DNA from: Elusimicrobiota bacterium
Lineage (GTDB): Bacteria; Elusimicrobiota; Elusimicrobia; UBA1565; UBA9628
Assembly (NCBI GenBank): GCA_028868375.1
Contig: JAGWUP010000001.1
Location: forward strand, 1 to 64,000
DNA: 64,000 bases
Direction: 5' to 3'
Both the position numbers and the translations under genes were made by a program. Shown here in pieces: positions 24,058-36,374 of the stretch. The first letter of the stretch is position 1. Every line of letters starts with the position of its first letter. The notes below the pieces were generated by a model, which searched no databases, had not been told where the DNA came from, and saw nothing but the letters and a program-made list of their open reading frames with translations.

Positions 24058-26058
24058 CAATTTGTCCGGCAGCAGGGCGTCGAGTTTCCGGGTCGGCCGG
24101 TCGCGGTAGGCGGCCTTCATGAAGCTCATCCAGGCCGGGGCCGCGACGGCGCCGCCGGCCTCGCCGTGGAGCAGGGGCAGGCGCATGTCGTCATGGCCGA
24201 TCCAGACGGAGGCGGAGACGTCCGGCGTCATGCCGGTAAACCAGGCGTCGCGGTAGTCGTTGGTCGTCCCGCTCTTGCCGGCCGCTGGGATGTTGAAGCC
24301 CGAGCGCGCCGCCGCCGTCCCGGCGGTCCCTCCGGGCTTGAGGACCCCGCTCATCAGCTCGAGCATCGTCCGGCAGGTCTCGAGCTTGAGGATGGGGGCG
24401 GCCGGGGCCGGGCGAGAGCGCTCGTCGCGCAACAAGGAACCGTCTCTTGCCTCGATGAAAAGCAGCCAATAGGGAACGACGGGGCGGCCGCCGTTGACGA
24501 AGATGGAGTAGCCCCTGGCCAGGTCGATCACGGAGGCGTCGACGGTGCCCAAGGCGAGGGAGAGGTTGCGGGGAAAGCCTTCCGCCGGCAGGCCGGCGGC
24601 GCGGGACATCAGGTCGATGACGCCGGAAACGCCGACGCCCTGCAGCAGGCGGACCGCCACGGAGTTCAAGGACTTGCGCAGCGCCGTCTCCAGGGTGACC
24701 TTCCCGTAATAGCGGTTGCCGTAGTTGCGCGGCCTCCAATGCCGGCCTCCGGGCAGCCGGAAGGAGATGGGGCGGTCGATCATGGTGTCGTCGGGCTTGT
24801 AGCGGCCGGACTCGAAGGCGCTCGCGTAGACGAAGGGCTTGACACAGGAGCCGATCGGCCGGCGCGACTGGGTCCGGTCGAGCTGATCCTGGAAATCGAA
24901 GCCGGAGCCGCCGACCAGGGCCAGCAGGGCGCCGTCGGAGGGGCGCAGCGCCGCCAGGGCCCCCTCGATGGGCGGCTCGCCCTTCGGGCGCGCCCGGTTG
25001 AGCCGGGCCAGCTCCGCGGACAAGGCCCGCGACGCGGCCTTCTCGAGATCGAGATCGAAGGTGGTGTGGATGCGCAGCCCGCCCCGGACCAGGCGCTGCT
25101 TCGAGAAATCCTCGATCAGCCGCCGGCGCACGAACTCGACCAAGTATGGCGCCTCGTTGATCTTCATCTTCCAGAAGCCCACCTGCGGCCGCTGCGCCCG
25201 GCGCGCCAGCTCCGCGCGAATCTCCTCGGAGCGGGCCGCGATCGCCGAGGGCGGGATGAAGCCCAGCTTGGCCATGCGCGAGAGCACCGTGCGCTGGCGG
25301 GCCAGGGCCAGCTCCGGATGGTTGAACGGCGAGTAGGCGCGCGGGTTGGGGATGATCCCGACCAGCATCGCGGCCTGCGCCAAATCGAGCTCCCGGGTCG
25401 TCTTGCCGAAGTAGTAGCGCGAGGCCGCCTCCACGCCGAAGGCTCCGTGCCCGAAGTAGGCGAAGTTCAGGTACATCAGCATGATCTGGTCCTTCGTGAA
25501 CTTCTCCTCCAGCTTCCAGGCGCAAAACATCTCGAAGACCTTGCGCCCCAAAGTCCTCTTGCGCGTCGTGAACATCATCTTGGCCAATTGCTGCGTGATG
25601 GTGCTGCCGCCCTGGACCAAGCGCATATGCCGCAGGTCCGTCAGGGCGGCCCTGGCCATCGCCCGCCAATTGACGCCGTGGTGGCGATAGAACGTCCCGT
25701 CCTCGCTGGCCACCAGCGCCCGCTTCAAGAACACCGGAAGGTCGTCCGGGCTGGAAACGTAGAGACCCTTCTGCGTGGAGAACTCGCCGATGACGCGACC
25801 CTGGTCGTCGAGTATCTGCGTCGGAACGGCCGCCACGGAGAGCTTCGAGGCCATGTACGGGACCTCGAAGGTCTCGTCGCGGCCCAGCAGGTAGCGCTCG
25901 CGCCCCGGCGAGGTCACGGTCAGGTAATAGCGGTCCATCCGCTCGACGATGCGCCGCTCGTTGCGCCGGTAGGTCCACCAGCCCCAGCCGACGAAGGCGA
26001 GGGCGGAGAAGGGCCCGAGCAGCAGGACCAGCAAGCCGATCAACAGAGGCTTGGCCAT
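24055..26058 (-). CDS. Bifunctional penicillin-binding protein 1A (GT51 transglycosylase and transpeptidase)
   Basis: A 667-residue peptidoglycan synthase anchored by one N-terminal helix (about 3-28). The GT51 domain shows the catalytic EDGTFYRHHGVNWRAMARA, then GGSTITQQLAKMMF and KRTLGRKVFEMFCAW. The transpeptidase domain has the serine motif SCVK (in RRPIGSCVKPFVY), SLNSVAVRLL as the SxN motif, and KSGTTNDYRDAWFTG as the KTG-type motif. All three penicillin-binding motifs are intact, so it should polymerise and cross-link murein. It heads a leftward cluster with two lipoproteins that could act as its periplasmic partners. Confidence 0.95.
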   Translation of the reverse strand: MAKPLLIGLLVLLLGPFSALAFVGWGWWTYRRNERRIVERMDRYYLTVTSPGRERYLLGRDETFEVPYMASKLSVAAVPTQILDDQGRVIGEFSTQKGLYVSSPDDLPVFLKRALVASEDGTFYRHHGVNWRAMARAALTDLRHMRLVQGGSTITQQLAKMMFTTRKRTLGRKVFEMFCAWKLEEKFTKDQIMLMYLNFAYFGHGAFGVEAASRYYFGKTTRELDLAQAAMLVGIIPNPRAYSPFNHPELALARQRTVLSRMAKLGFIPPSAIAARSEEIRAELARRAQRPQVGFWKMKINEAPYLVEFVRRRLIEDFSKQRLVRGGLRIHTTFDLDLEKAASRALSAELARLNRARPKGEPPIEGALAALRPSDGALLALVGGSGFDFQDQLDRTQSRRPIGSCVKPFVYASAFESGRYKPDDTMIDRPISFRLPGGRHWRPRNYGNRYYGKVTLETALRKSLNSVAVRLLQGVGVSGVIDLMSRAAGLPAEGFPRNLSLALGTVDASVIDLARGYSIFVNGGRPVVPYWLLFIEARDGSLLRDERSRPAPAAPILKLETCRTMLELMSGVLKPGGTAGTAAARSGFNIPAAGKSGTTNDYRDAWFTGMTPDVSASVWIGHDDMRLPLLHGEAGGAVAAPAWMSFMKAAYRDRPTRKLDALLPDKL

Positions 26059-26140
26059 GGACGATTGTTCGCTTATTAGAGGATATCAAAGCGGCCGGCC
26101 CGGCCGGGAACCTTTCGGAGCGGGCGAACGTATCCCTATC

Positions 26141-26878
26141 ATGCTCCAGCCCGTCCTCCAGCGCAAGGCGCTGCACTGGCTCTGGCCGGAGGTCTGCGCG
26201 CATTGCCGAGAGGACCTTCCGGAGGACGCCCTCTCGCCGCTCTGCCTTGGCTGCCGCCTGAAGCTTCTCCCCAACGAGCCGCCCTGCTGCCAGCGCTGCG
26301 CCGAGCCCGGGGCTAGCGGCCGCGCGCACTGCGGCCGCTGCGACGGACGCCTGTTCGCCTGCCAGCTCATCAGAGCCGCCTTCCGCTACGAGGAGGCGGC
26401 AATCTCCATGGTCCACTCCTTCAAGTTTCGCGGCCGGCGGGAGGCGGCCCGCGCCGCCGGAAGCTGGATGGCCGAGGCCCTGCCGCGCCTGCCGGAGCTG
26501 GGCCGCCCGGACGCCCTGGTGCCGATGCCGCTGCATCCGCGCCGGCGCCGGGAGCGCGGCTACAACCAGGCCGAGCTGCTCGCCGAAGGCCTCTCGCAAG
26601 CGGCGCTGGCTCCGGTCCAGGAGCTGGCGCGGCGAATGCGGGAGACCAAGCCCCTATGGGCGCTGCGGCGCGAGCAGAGAGAGCGGGAGCTGCGCGATGC
26701 CTTCGCCTGTCCCCAACCGGAGCGCGTCGCGGGAAAAAGGCTTTGGATCATCGACGACGTCTGCACCTCGGGAGCGTCCTTGGAGGGCTGCGCCCGCGCC
26801 CTGCTCGAAGCGGGGGCGGCCTCGGTCCGCGGCTTCGTCTTCGCGCGCCAGGCTAAGGGCTTGTTAATCAATAAGTGA
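26141..26878 (+). CDS. comF: ComF-family phosphoribosyltransferase-like protein, C-terminus rewritten by an inserted element
   Basis: A 245-residue ComF protein. The N-terminal zinc-finger-like part has CAHCREDLPEDALSPLCLGC and CCQRCAEP...CGRCDG. The PRT domain follows: SFKFRGRREAARA, PLHPRRRRERGYNQAELLA and the PRPP loop LWIIDDVCTSGASLEG. ComF is linked to DNA uptake or repair of stalled replication in several bacteria. ATG 26141 is preferred to upstream starts because it begins the family homology. The last codons (GLLINK and stop) are encoded by element C. Removing the element and one TAA restores AKALLH and a TAG stop. Confidence 0.88.
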   Translation: MLQPVLQRKALHWLWPEVCAHCREDLPEDALSPLCLGCRLKLLPNEPPCCQRCAEPGASGRAHCGRCDGRLFACQLIRAAFRYEEAAISMVHSFKFRGRREAARAAGSWMAEALPRLPELGRPDALVPMPLHPRRRRERGYNQAELLAEGLSQAALAPVQELARRMRETKPLWALRREQRERELRDAFACPQPERVAGKRLWIIDDVCTSGASLEGCARALLEAGAASVRGFVFARQAKGLLINK

Positions 26879-27124
26879 CACACTTCGCTGGGACGATTTT
26901 GGAGCGAGCCAAGGAGCGCGCAGCGAGCATACCCGCAGCGGTCTGTGAGCGACAAGCGACGCAGGCGCAGCCCAAAAGCGTCCCAGCCCTTCGGGGAGGT
27001 CCGCCGCCGGCCGATTTCTTCGTTGCTCGTCGCTCACATAGCGATCGCTATGCTCCCTCCTCGCGCCTCGAAATCGTCTCAACGGCGGACCTCCGAAGTG
27101 TGTCACTTATTGATTAACAAGCCC
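26857..27124. mobile_element. MITE-like inverted-repeat element, copy C
   Basis: A 268-bp element with perfect 31-bp terminal inverted repeats (26857-26887 and 27094-27124), beginning GGGCTTGTTAATCAATAAGT. It is flanked by TAA on both sides (26854-26856, 27125-27127), a 3-bp target duplication. The core shares conserved blocks with copies A and B (CGATTTTGGAGCGAGCC, GGCGCAGCCCAAAAGCG, GGCCGATTTC). An inner stem 26995-27006/27083-27094 encloses the hairpin 27038-27051. It carries no gene of its own. Confidence 0.9.
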
Positions 27125-27139
27125 TAAGGCGCTGCTGCA

Positions 27140-28927
27140 CTAGCCGAGCAGCCGCCGCCACCAAGGACGGGCCGGCTTGGCGGCTGGGGGCGCCGTCTCG
27201 GAACGCTCGGAGACGAAGACGGGCAGCGTGAAGAGAAAGGCGGCGCCGTGGCCCTCCTCGCTCTCGATCCACATCTTGCCGCCGTGCAGGTGCACCAAGG
27301 CCTTCGCGATCGCCAGGCCAAGGCCCGTGCCGCCCACGTGCATCTCGCCGGCGGCGATCTGGATGAACTTCTCGAAGACGCGCTCCTGATCCTTCTTCGG
27401 AATGCCGGGGCCTGTGTCGCTGACCGCGAACTCGACGAAGCGGGGCCCGCCGGCGGTCTTGCCGGGGGCCAGCTGGACCCGCACCGAAATGGAGCCGCCG
27501 CGCGGCGTGAACTTGATCGCGTTGGAAAGCAGGTTGACGAGCACTTGGACGACTCGCTGGGAGTCCGCCAGGACCGGCGGCATGTCCAGGGTCGCCAGGA
27601 GCTTGAGCGACAGCCCCTTCTTGGCGGCCCAGGGAGAAAGGCTGTCGACCGCCTCGCGCGCGATGGTCTCGGCGTCGTCCTTCTTCGGGAACACCCTCAT
27701 CTGGCCGGACTCGATCTTCGAGAAGTCCAAGATGCTGCTGATCAAGGCGGCCAGGCGGTCGGTGTTCTTCAGGGCCGTGGAGAGTATGCGGCTTTCCTCC
27801 TCGCGAATCCGGTCGGCGACCTCGCCCTGGAGGATCTCCAGGGCGGCGTGGATGGAGGAAAGCGGCGCGCGCAGCTCGTGAGTGACGTGGGCGACGAAAT
27901 CGCGCTGGACTCGCTGCAGCTCCTTCTGCTGGGCCGCGTCGCTCAACTGCGAGACCATGCCGACGATCTTGCCGTCCTGGTTCTGGACCACGGCCCCCGC
28001 CGCCTTCAGGATGCGCCGCGTCTCCTCGGCGGCCGCGGTCTGCTCGACCGCCGGATTGATCGCGCGGTCCTCCGGGGTCGTCAGCTCCGCGGCGAGGGTC
28101 ACCATGTGCTCCGGCCCGGCCTTGGCCGTCAGATGCAGGCCGGCGACGCCGGACAGCCGCGTGCCGTAGATGTTCTCGGCCGCGGGGTTCATCATCAGCA
28201 CCTTGCCCTGCTCGTCGACCATCACCACGCCCTCGACCATGTTCCCGAAAACGCCCTGCATGCGCGCGCTCTCGTTGGCCAGCATGGTGTTCTCGCGCTG
28301 CAGAGGCTTGATCTTCTCGTCGACCTGGCGCCGGACGTCCTCGCCGAGCAAGGCCGTGATGCGCTCGTAGGCGTGCTGCTGCCGGGCGGGGTCGGACAAC
28401 GCGCTGCCGATCAGGGCCCCCAGGATCTCGCCCAAGGAGCGCTCGTCGACGGCCTGCGCCAGCGCCTCCTCGCTCATCTTGGCGTAGACCGCCTCGCTGA
28501 AGACGACGTGCTCGACCCCGTTCGCCTTCAGATAGGCGGCGGGATCCTTGGCGGCCTCCGACTCCGGCTTGGCCGCGGCCAACCGGCAGAAGGCGGCCAG
28601 CTCGGCCTCGCCGAGCCCCGCCTTGAAAGTCAGGCTGGCGAGCTTGAAGCGCGTGAAGAGCGCCGGAATCGTGGAGGGCAGCAGGGCCGCGGTGCCGATG
28701 ATTCTGCCGTTGGCGACCAGCTTCTCTCCATCGAAGGAGTACAGAAGCTCCCCGGAGGATACCTGCGCCAGGGCCTGGGAAAGTTGCCCCCTGGCTTCCG
28801 CCAGGATGACGGCCACGGCGGGATGCCCGATCTGATAGAGGGACATCTGCCCCAAGGCCTTGCCCAGGGTCTTTAAAGCCTCCAGGCAGCGCCGGTCCAA
28901 GGGGGTCAGGGTCGGCGTCTCGGTCAT
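27140..28927 (-). CDS. Cytosolic sensor histidine kinase with a PAS domain
   Basis: A 595-residue kinase without membrane helices. Residues about 1-200 are a helical region of unknown type. A coiled linker leads to a PAS domain (about 222-330: GVFGNMVEGVVMVDEQGKV and MNPAAENIYG). The dimerisation helix carries the phospho-acceptor His at about 350 (VAHVTHELRAPLSSIH). The ATPase domain follows, with NLLSNAIKFTPRGG (N box), SDTGPGIP (G1) and GTGLGLAIAKALV (G2). No response regulator gene is adjacent, so its partner is elsewhere. It is transcribed divergently from the UDP-glucose dehydrogenase gene, behind a leaderless promoter. Confidence 0.92.
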   Translation of the reverse strand: MTETPTLTPLDRRCLEALKTLGKALGQMSLYQIGHPAVAVILAEARGQLSQALAQVSSGELLYSFDGEKLVANGRIIGTAALLPSTIPALFTRFKLASLTFKAGLGEAELAAFCRLAAAKPESEAAKDPAAYLKANGVEHVVFSEAVYAKMSEEALAQAVDERSLGEILGALIGSALSDPARQQHAYERITALLGEDVRRQVDEKIKPLQRENTMLANESARMQGVFGNMVEGVVMVDEQGKVLMMNPAAENIYGTRLSGVAGLHLTAKAGPEHMVTLAAELTTPEDRAINPAVEQTAAAEETRRILKAAGAVVQNQDGKIVGMVSQLSDAAQQKELQRVQRDFVAHVTHELRAPLSSIHAALEILQGEVADRIREEESRILSTALKNTDRLAALISSILDFSKIESGQMRVFPKKDDAETIAREAVDSLSPWAAKKGLSLKLLATLDMPPVLADSQRVVQVLVNLLSNAIKFTPRGGSISVRVQLAPGKTAGGPRFVEFAVSDTGPGIPKKDQERVFEKFIQIAAGEMHVGGTGLGLAIAKALVHLHGGKMWIESEEGHGAAFLFTLPVFVSERSETAPPAAKPARPWWRRLLG

Positions 28928-28933
28928 GCCCGC

Positions 28934-28939
28934 AGTATA
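28934..28939 (-). promoter_or_regulatory. -10 of a leaderless promoter (histidine kinase)
   Basis: TATACT on the minus strand, with a 6-bp spacer (GCGGGC) before ATG 28927. On the other strand TAGGAT (28951-28956) lies 9 bp before the UDP-glucose dehydrogenase ATG, so two divergent promoters share this 38-bp gap. Confidence 0.6.
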
Positions 28940-28965
28940 GATAATTTTTGTAGGATGGCCGGGCC

Positions 28966-30256
28966 ATGGCCGCCCATAACGTCTGCGTCGTCGGGTCCGG
29001 CTACGTCGGGCTGGTGACCGGCGCCTGCCTCGCGGAATTGGGGCACCGCGTCGTCTGCGTCGATTCCGACTCCCGGAAATTGGCGGCCTTGAAGGCCGGG
29101 CGCCTGCCGATCTACGAGCCGGGCCTCGAGCGGCTTTTCAAGCGCAACCGCAAGGCCGCTCGCCTGCATTTCGCCGGCTCGGTCGCGGAGGGGCTTTGGC
29201 ATCGGCGCCGGCGCGCCGAGATCGTCTTCATCGCCGTCGGCACCCCTCCGCGCCACGACGGCTCGGCGGACCTCTCCGCGGTCGAGGCCGTGGCCGAGGA
29301 GGTGGCGCGGAATCTAAAGGCCTACACGGTCATCGTCGACAAGTCGACGGTCCCGGTGGAGACCGGGGACTGGGTGGCCAAGACGGTGGCGCGCTTCAAC
29401 AAGGCGGGCGTTCCCTACGACGTGGTCTCCAACCCGGAGTTCTTAAGCGAGGGCTCCGCCGTCGAGGACTTCCTGAAGCCCGACCGGATCGTCCTCGGGA
29501 CCTCCTCGCCGCGGGCCTCGGCCTTGATGCGCGAGCTCTACTCCGCGATCCGGGCGCCGATCGTCTGCACCGACGTCAAGAGCGCCGAGCTGATCAAGCA
29601 CGCCTCCAACTCCTTTCTGGCGACCAAGATTTCCTACATCAACGCCGTCTCCGCGCTCTGCGAGAAGGTCGGCGCCGACGTGACGCAGGTGGCCTACGGC
29701 ATGGGCTTGGACAAGCGCATCGGCCCGATGTTCCTGCGCGCCGGCATCGGCTTCGGCGGCTTCTGCTTTCCGAAGGACCTCGAGGCCTTCCACTGGATCG
29801 CCCAGAAGAAAGGCTACGACTTCTCGCTGCTGAGGGCCGTCAAGGACATCAACGAGCGCCAGAAGGGCTGGGTCCTGCGCAAGATCGAGGAGAACTTGTG
29901 GAACCTGGAGGGCAAGGTCGTGGCCTTGCTGGGGCTCTCCTTCAAGCCGAACACGGACGACATGCGCTTTGCCCCCAGCATCGACATCATCAAGGCCCTG
30001 CTGGAGCGCCGCGTCAAGGTCAGGGCCGCCGATCCGGTGGCCCTCGGCCGCGCCCGCGCCCTGCCCGAGCTCAAGGGCGTCGCCTTCTGCAAGGACCCCT
30101 ACCAGGCGCTGCGCGGAGCCGACGCCCTCTGCCTGATCACGGATTGGCCCCAGTACAAAGACCTCAACTTAAAGCGCGTCCTGGCCCTCATGCGCCATCC
30201 CCTCATACTCGACGGCCGCAACCTCTACGATCCCGAGGCCGCGCGGGCCCGCGGCT

Positions 30257-30285
<29 letters not shown>
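28966..30285 (+). CDS. ugd: UDP-glucose 6-dehydrogenase
   Basis: A 439-residue enzyme that should oxidise UDP-glucose to UDP-glucuronate with two NAD. The N-terminal Rossmann motif is [20 protein letters not shown]. The middle domain has [19 protein letters not shown] and the substrate segment [19 protein letters not shown]. The catalytic cysteine is in [14 protein letters not shown]; most relatives have Ser instead of Phe before the Cys. The C-terminal NAD-binding-like domain follows ([17 protein letters not shown]). It is immediately followed by the UDP-glucuronate decarboxylase gene. Confidence 0.96.
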
Positions 30286-33340
<3,055 letters not shown>

Positions 33341-33375
33341 GAAGGGGATACGCTCCGGTGCCCGGGAAAGTTCCG

Positions 33376-34197
33376 CTACAAGCCGAAGCCGTCGCGGAAA
33401 TGCCGATCGGCCAGCGCGCGGCCCTGAAGCGTCGACTCCAAGAACTCCCCGGCCTCGGAACGGGGCGGCAGGTAGGGGAGCTTGTAATGGACCGCGAGAA
33501 AGAACTCTTGAGCGGCTTCATCGAAGCGGGCGACCTCGGTCTCAGTACCGGAGCCTTCCTCCAAGCGCCGGGCCATTTCTCTGGCCAGGGCCAGCGCCTC
33601 CACGGCCCGTTTCTGCGCGCCTCTCATGATGCCCTGGGTCAGCTTGTACGTCCTGGGGGAGTAGCCTGTCTGCGTCGCGGCCTTCTCTAATTGCCAATCC
33701 TCGAGCAGCAGCCTCCAGTCCATCGGGTCCTCGCGCTTGGCGAACAACTCAGGCGCGGCGCTCTGCGGCCGCAGAAGCTCCCGCTGCCCGTCCAGCACCG
33801 AGGAAAGGACCTCCTGCGCGTAATCCAGGCGGTATAGCGGTTCCAGCTCCTCCCTTGGGGCGCCTTGCCGCTGCCGCTGGCCGATATGAGCCTGCAATTG
33901 GGCCTGGGTGGCTATCCCGGCCGCCTGCAAACGCTCGACCAGTCCGGGGTCGACCGCGGAAACGACAGCGCCGAGATTGCCGGTGACCTGCGAAAATGAA
34001 TCAGAAATTCCACCTTCGGCATGCCTGCGATCAAAATCCGCCTGCGCCAGGGGCAGATCGGCCGCCAGTTGTGGAACCCAGGCGATCGGATAGCGTTGCG
34101 CGTTGCCGTATTCCTGGGAGGGCCGCGCGAAATTCTGCGCTCTGGCCGCTGTCAAAGCGCAGACGATCAGCGCGGCCGCCGCCAGCGCCCGCGCCAT
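33376..34197 (-). CDS. Secreted protein of unknown function
   Basis: A 273-residue protein with a signal peptide (about 1-21: RALAAAALIVCALTAARAQ). The mature part is rich in Gln, Glu and Arg and is probably helical, with segments such as LVERLQAAGIATQAQLQAHI and YKLTQGIMRGAQKRAVEALA. No known domain was recognised. ATG 34197 lies 3 bp after the stop of the glucan phosphorylase gene, with AGGGG just upstream, so the two are co-transcribed. A functional link to glycogen metabolism is not evident since one is cytosolic and the other exported. Confidence 0.75.
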   Translation of the reverse strand: MARALAAAALIVCALTAARAQNFARPSQEYGNAQRYPIAWVPQLAADLPLAQADFDRRHAEGGISDSFSQVTGNLGAVVSAVDPGLVERLQAAGIATQAQLQAHIGQRQRQGAPREELEPLYRLDYAQEVLSSVLDGQRELLRPQSAAPELFAKREDPMDWRLLLEDWQLEKAATQTGYSPRTYKLTQGIMRGAQKRAVEALALAREMARRLEEGSGTETEVARFDEAAQEFFLAVHYKLPYLPPRSEAGEFLESTLQGRALADRHFRDGFGL

Positions 34198-34199
34198 GC

Positions 34200-36344
34200 C
34201 TAGCCCCTGCTCTTCGCGGCCACGGGCGCGCGCGGGACGTAGAAGTTCTCGACGTATTCCTTGACCATCCGGTTGCCGCAGAAGCGCGGGGCCACGGAGC
34301 GGATCGACTCCTTCATCACCTTGATCCAGCCGCGCGGCAATTGGTCGGAGCCGCGGTCGTAGTAGAGCGGGATGATCTTCTTCTCCAGGGCCTCGTAGAT
34401 GTCGACGCTGTCCGCCTGGTCGGCGGCCTCGCCGGAGCCGCGCCCGCCAGGCTGGCCGATCGGCCAGCCGTTGGCGCCGTTGTAGCCCTCCTCCCACCAG
34501 CCGTCCAGCACCGAGAGGCTGGGCACGCCGTTGATGGCCGCCTTCTCGCCCGAGGTGCCGCAGGCCTCCAGCGGCGCCAGGGGGTTGTTGAGCCACAGGT
34601 CGCAGCCGTGGACCAGGTAGCGGGCGACGTGCATGTCGTAGTCCTCGATGAAGGCGATGCGCCCGCCGAAGGCCGGGTCCTTGGCCAGGCGGTAGATCTG
34701 CTGGATCAGGTTCTTGCCGCCGTCGTCGGCCGGATGGGCCTTGCCGGCGAAGATGAGCTGGACGGGCCGGAAAGGATCGTTGAGCAGCCTCTTGAGGCGG
34801 TCTAAGTCGCGCAGGATCAAGGCGGCCCGCTTGTAGGCCGCGAAACGCCGGGCGAAGCCGATCGTCAGCGCGGAGAGATCGAGCAGGCAGCCGGAGGCGA
34901 CGATCTGGGAGGAGTCGGCGTGGCCCGCCAGCCAGCGGGAGCGCACGCGGCCGCGCACCAGGCGGAAGAGCTCCAGCTTGCTGCGCAGATGCAGGGCCCA
35001 GAGCTCCTCGTCCGGGATGGCGGCGACCTTGGACCAGAGCTGGGGGTCGTCCTGGCGATCCCAGAAGTCCTCCCCCAGATGCTTCGAGAAGGCGCGCGCC
35101 AATTCCTGCTGCAGCCAGGTGGCCATGTGGACGCCGTTGGTCACGTAGGAGATCGGCACTTTCTCCTCCGGCAGCTCCGGCCAGAGCTTGCGCCACATAT
35201 GGCGCGACACCACCCCGTGCCGCCGGCTGACCCCGTTGCGCCGCCCGGTGAGCTTGAGCGCCAGGGCCGTCATGTTCCAGCCGTGCTCGCCGGGAGCCCG
35301 CCCCAGCTCCAAGAACTTGTCCTCGTCCAGGCCCAGGGCCGGCCAATAGGTCTTGAAGTACTGGGCGACCAGCTGCTCGTCGAAGACGTCGTGGCCGGCC
35401 GCCACCGGCGTATGGGTGGTGAAGGCGGACTGCTCCGAGACCTCGCTTAGGGCGTCCTTCAAGTCCTTGCCCGCGGCGATCTTCTCGCGCAGCGTCTCCA
35501 AGAACAGGAAGGCGCAGTGGCCCTCGTTGGCGTGGAACACCGACACCGGCACGCCCAGAGCCCGCAGCATCCGGACGCCGCCGATGCCGAGGACGATCTC
35601 CTGGCGCAGGCGCATCGTCTTGTCGCCGCCGTAGAGCCGCCCCGAAATCTCGCGGTCCGGCGGAGCGTTGCCCTCGACGTTGGTGTCCATCAAGTACAGC
35701 TTGACGCGGCCGACGACGACCTCCCAGACGTTGATGTAGAGATTCCAGCCTCCCCAGCCGACGTCGACCTTCAGCCGTTGGCCGGCAGGCGTCAGCACCG
35801 GGCGCACGGGGGAGGTCTCCCAATCGACGTGCTCGTAGACGTTCTGCTGCCAGCCGTCCGTGGAGATGCGCTGCTGGCCGTAGCCTTGGGGGTACATGAA
35901 GCCGACGCCCACCAGGGGCAGGCCCAGATCGCTGGCCGTCTTGCAATGGTCGCCGGCCAAGATGCCCAGGCCGCCGGAATAGATGCGCAGGGAGTTGTGG
36001 ACGCCGAACTCAGCCGAGAAATAAGCGATCGCCTTGCCCTCGAACTCCGGGTGGGCCTTGCGAAACCAGGTATCCTTGCGCCCCAGGTAGGCGTCGAAGT
36101 TGGAGATCACCTTGTCGTAGCGGGCCAGGAAGGCGGGATCGGCGGCCAGGCGCTCCAGCCGTTCTGAGGGGACCTGCCGCAGCAGGCTGACCGGATTATG
36201 ATGCGTCGAGGCCCAATGGGTGAAATCGAGGTCCTTGAAGAGGGCGCGGGCCTCCGGATGCCAGCACCACCAAAGGTTGTAGGCCAGGTCCTTGAGGCGC
36301 GCCAATCGGGCGGGAACGCCCCCCTGCGAAGCGATGTCGGTCAT
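34200..36344 (-). CDS. glgP: Alpha-glucan (glycogen/maltodextrin) phosphorylase
   Basis: A 714-residue PLP enzyme of the shorter (Thermotoga/Mycobacterium-type) phosphorylase group. It should release glucose-1-P from alpha-1,4-glucan. Visible segments are YFSAEFGVHNSLRIYSGGLG, GFMYPQGYGQQRI, FHANEGHCAFLFLE, THTPVAAGHDVF, FARRFAAYKRAALIL, FAGKAHPADDGGK and the PLP-site region EACGTSGEKAAINGVPSLS, with the lysine in GEKAA. The ATG is preceded by TAAAAT at 8 bp and no Shine-Dalgarno sequence. It implies storage-glucan use by the cell. Confidence 0.95.
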   Translation of the reverse strand: MTDIASQGGVPARLARLKDLAYNLWWCWHPEARALFKDLDFTHWASTHHNPVSLLRQVPSERLERLAADPAFLARYDKVISNFDAYLGRKDTWFRKAHPEFEGKAIAYFSAEFGVHNSLRIYSGGLGILAGDHCKTASDLGLPLVGVGFMYPQGYGQQRISTDGWQQNVYEHVDWETSPVRPVLTPAGQRLKVDVGWGGWNLYINVWEVVVGRVKLYLMDTNVEGNAPPDREISGRLYGGDKTMRLRQEIVLGIGGVRMLRALGVPVSVFHANEGHCAFLFLETLREKIAAGKDLKDALSEVSEQSAFTTHTPVAAGHDVFDEQLVAQYFKTYWPALGLDEDKFLELGRAPGEHGWNMTALALKLTGRRNGVSRRHGVVSRHMWRKLWPELPEEKVPISYVTNGVHMATWLQQELARAFSKHLGEDFWDRQDDPQLWSKVAAIPDEELWALHLRSKLELFRLVRGRVRSRWLAGHADSSQIVASGCLLDLSALTIGFARRFAAYKRAALILRDLDRLKRLLNDPFRPVQLIFAGKAHPADDGGKNLIQQIYRLAKDPAFGGRIAFIEDYDMHVARYLVHGCDLWLNNPLAPLEACGTSGEKAAINGVPSLSVLDGWWEEGYNGANGWPIGQPGGRGSGEAADQADSVDIYEALEKKIIPLYYDRGSDQLPRGWIKVMKESIRSVAPRFCGNRMVKEYVENFYVPRAPVAAKSRG

Positions 36345-36352
36345 AAGCGTTC

Positions 36353-36358
36353 ATTTTA
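36353..36358 (-). promoter_or_regulatory. -10 of a near-leaderless promoter (glucan phosphorylase)
   Basis: TAAAAT on the minus strand, 8 bp before ATG 36344, implying a leader of about 2 nt or none. It lies in the 30-bp gap after the DJ-1-family gene. Confidence 0.5.
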
Positions 36359-36374
36359 CCAAAAATCCGAGGAT

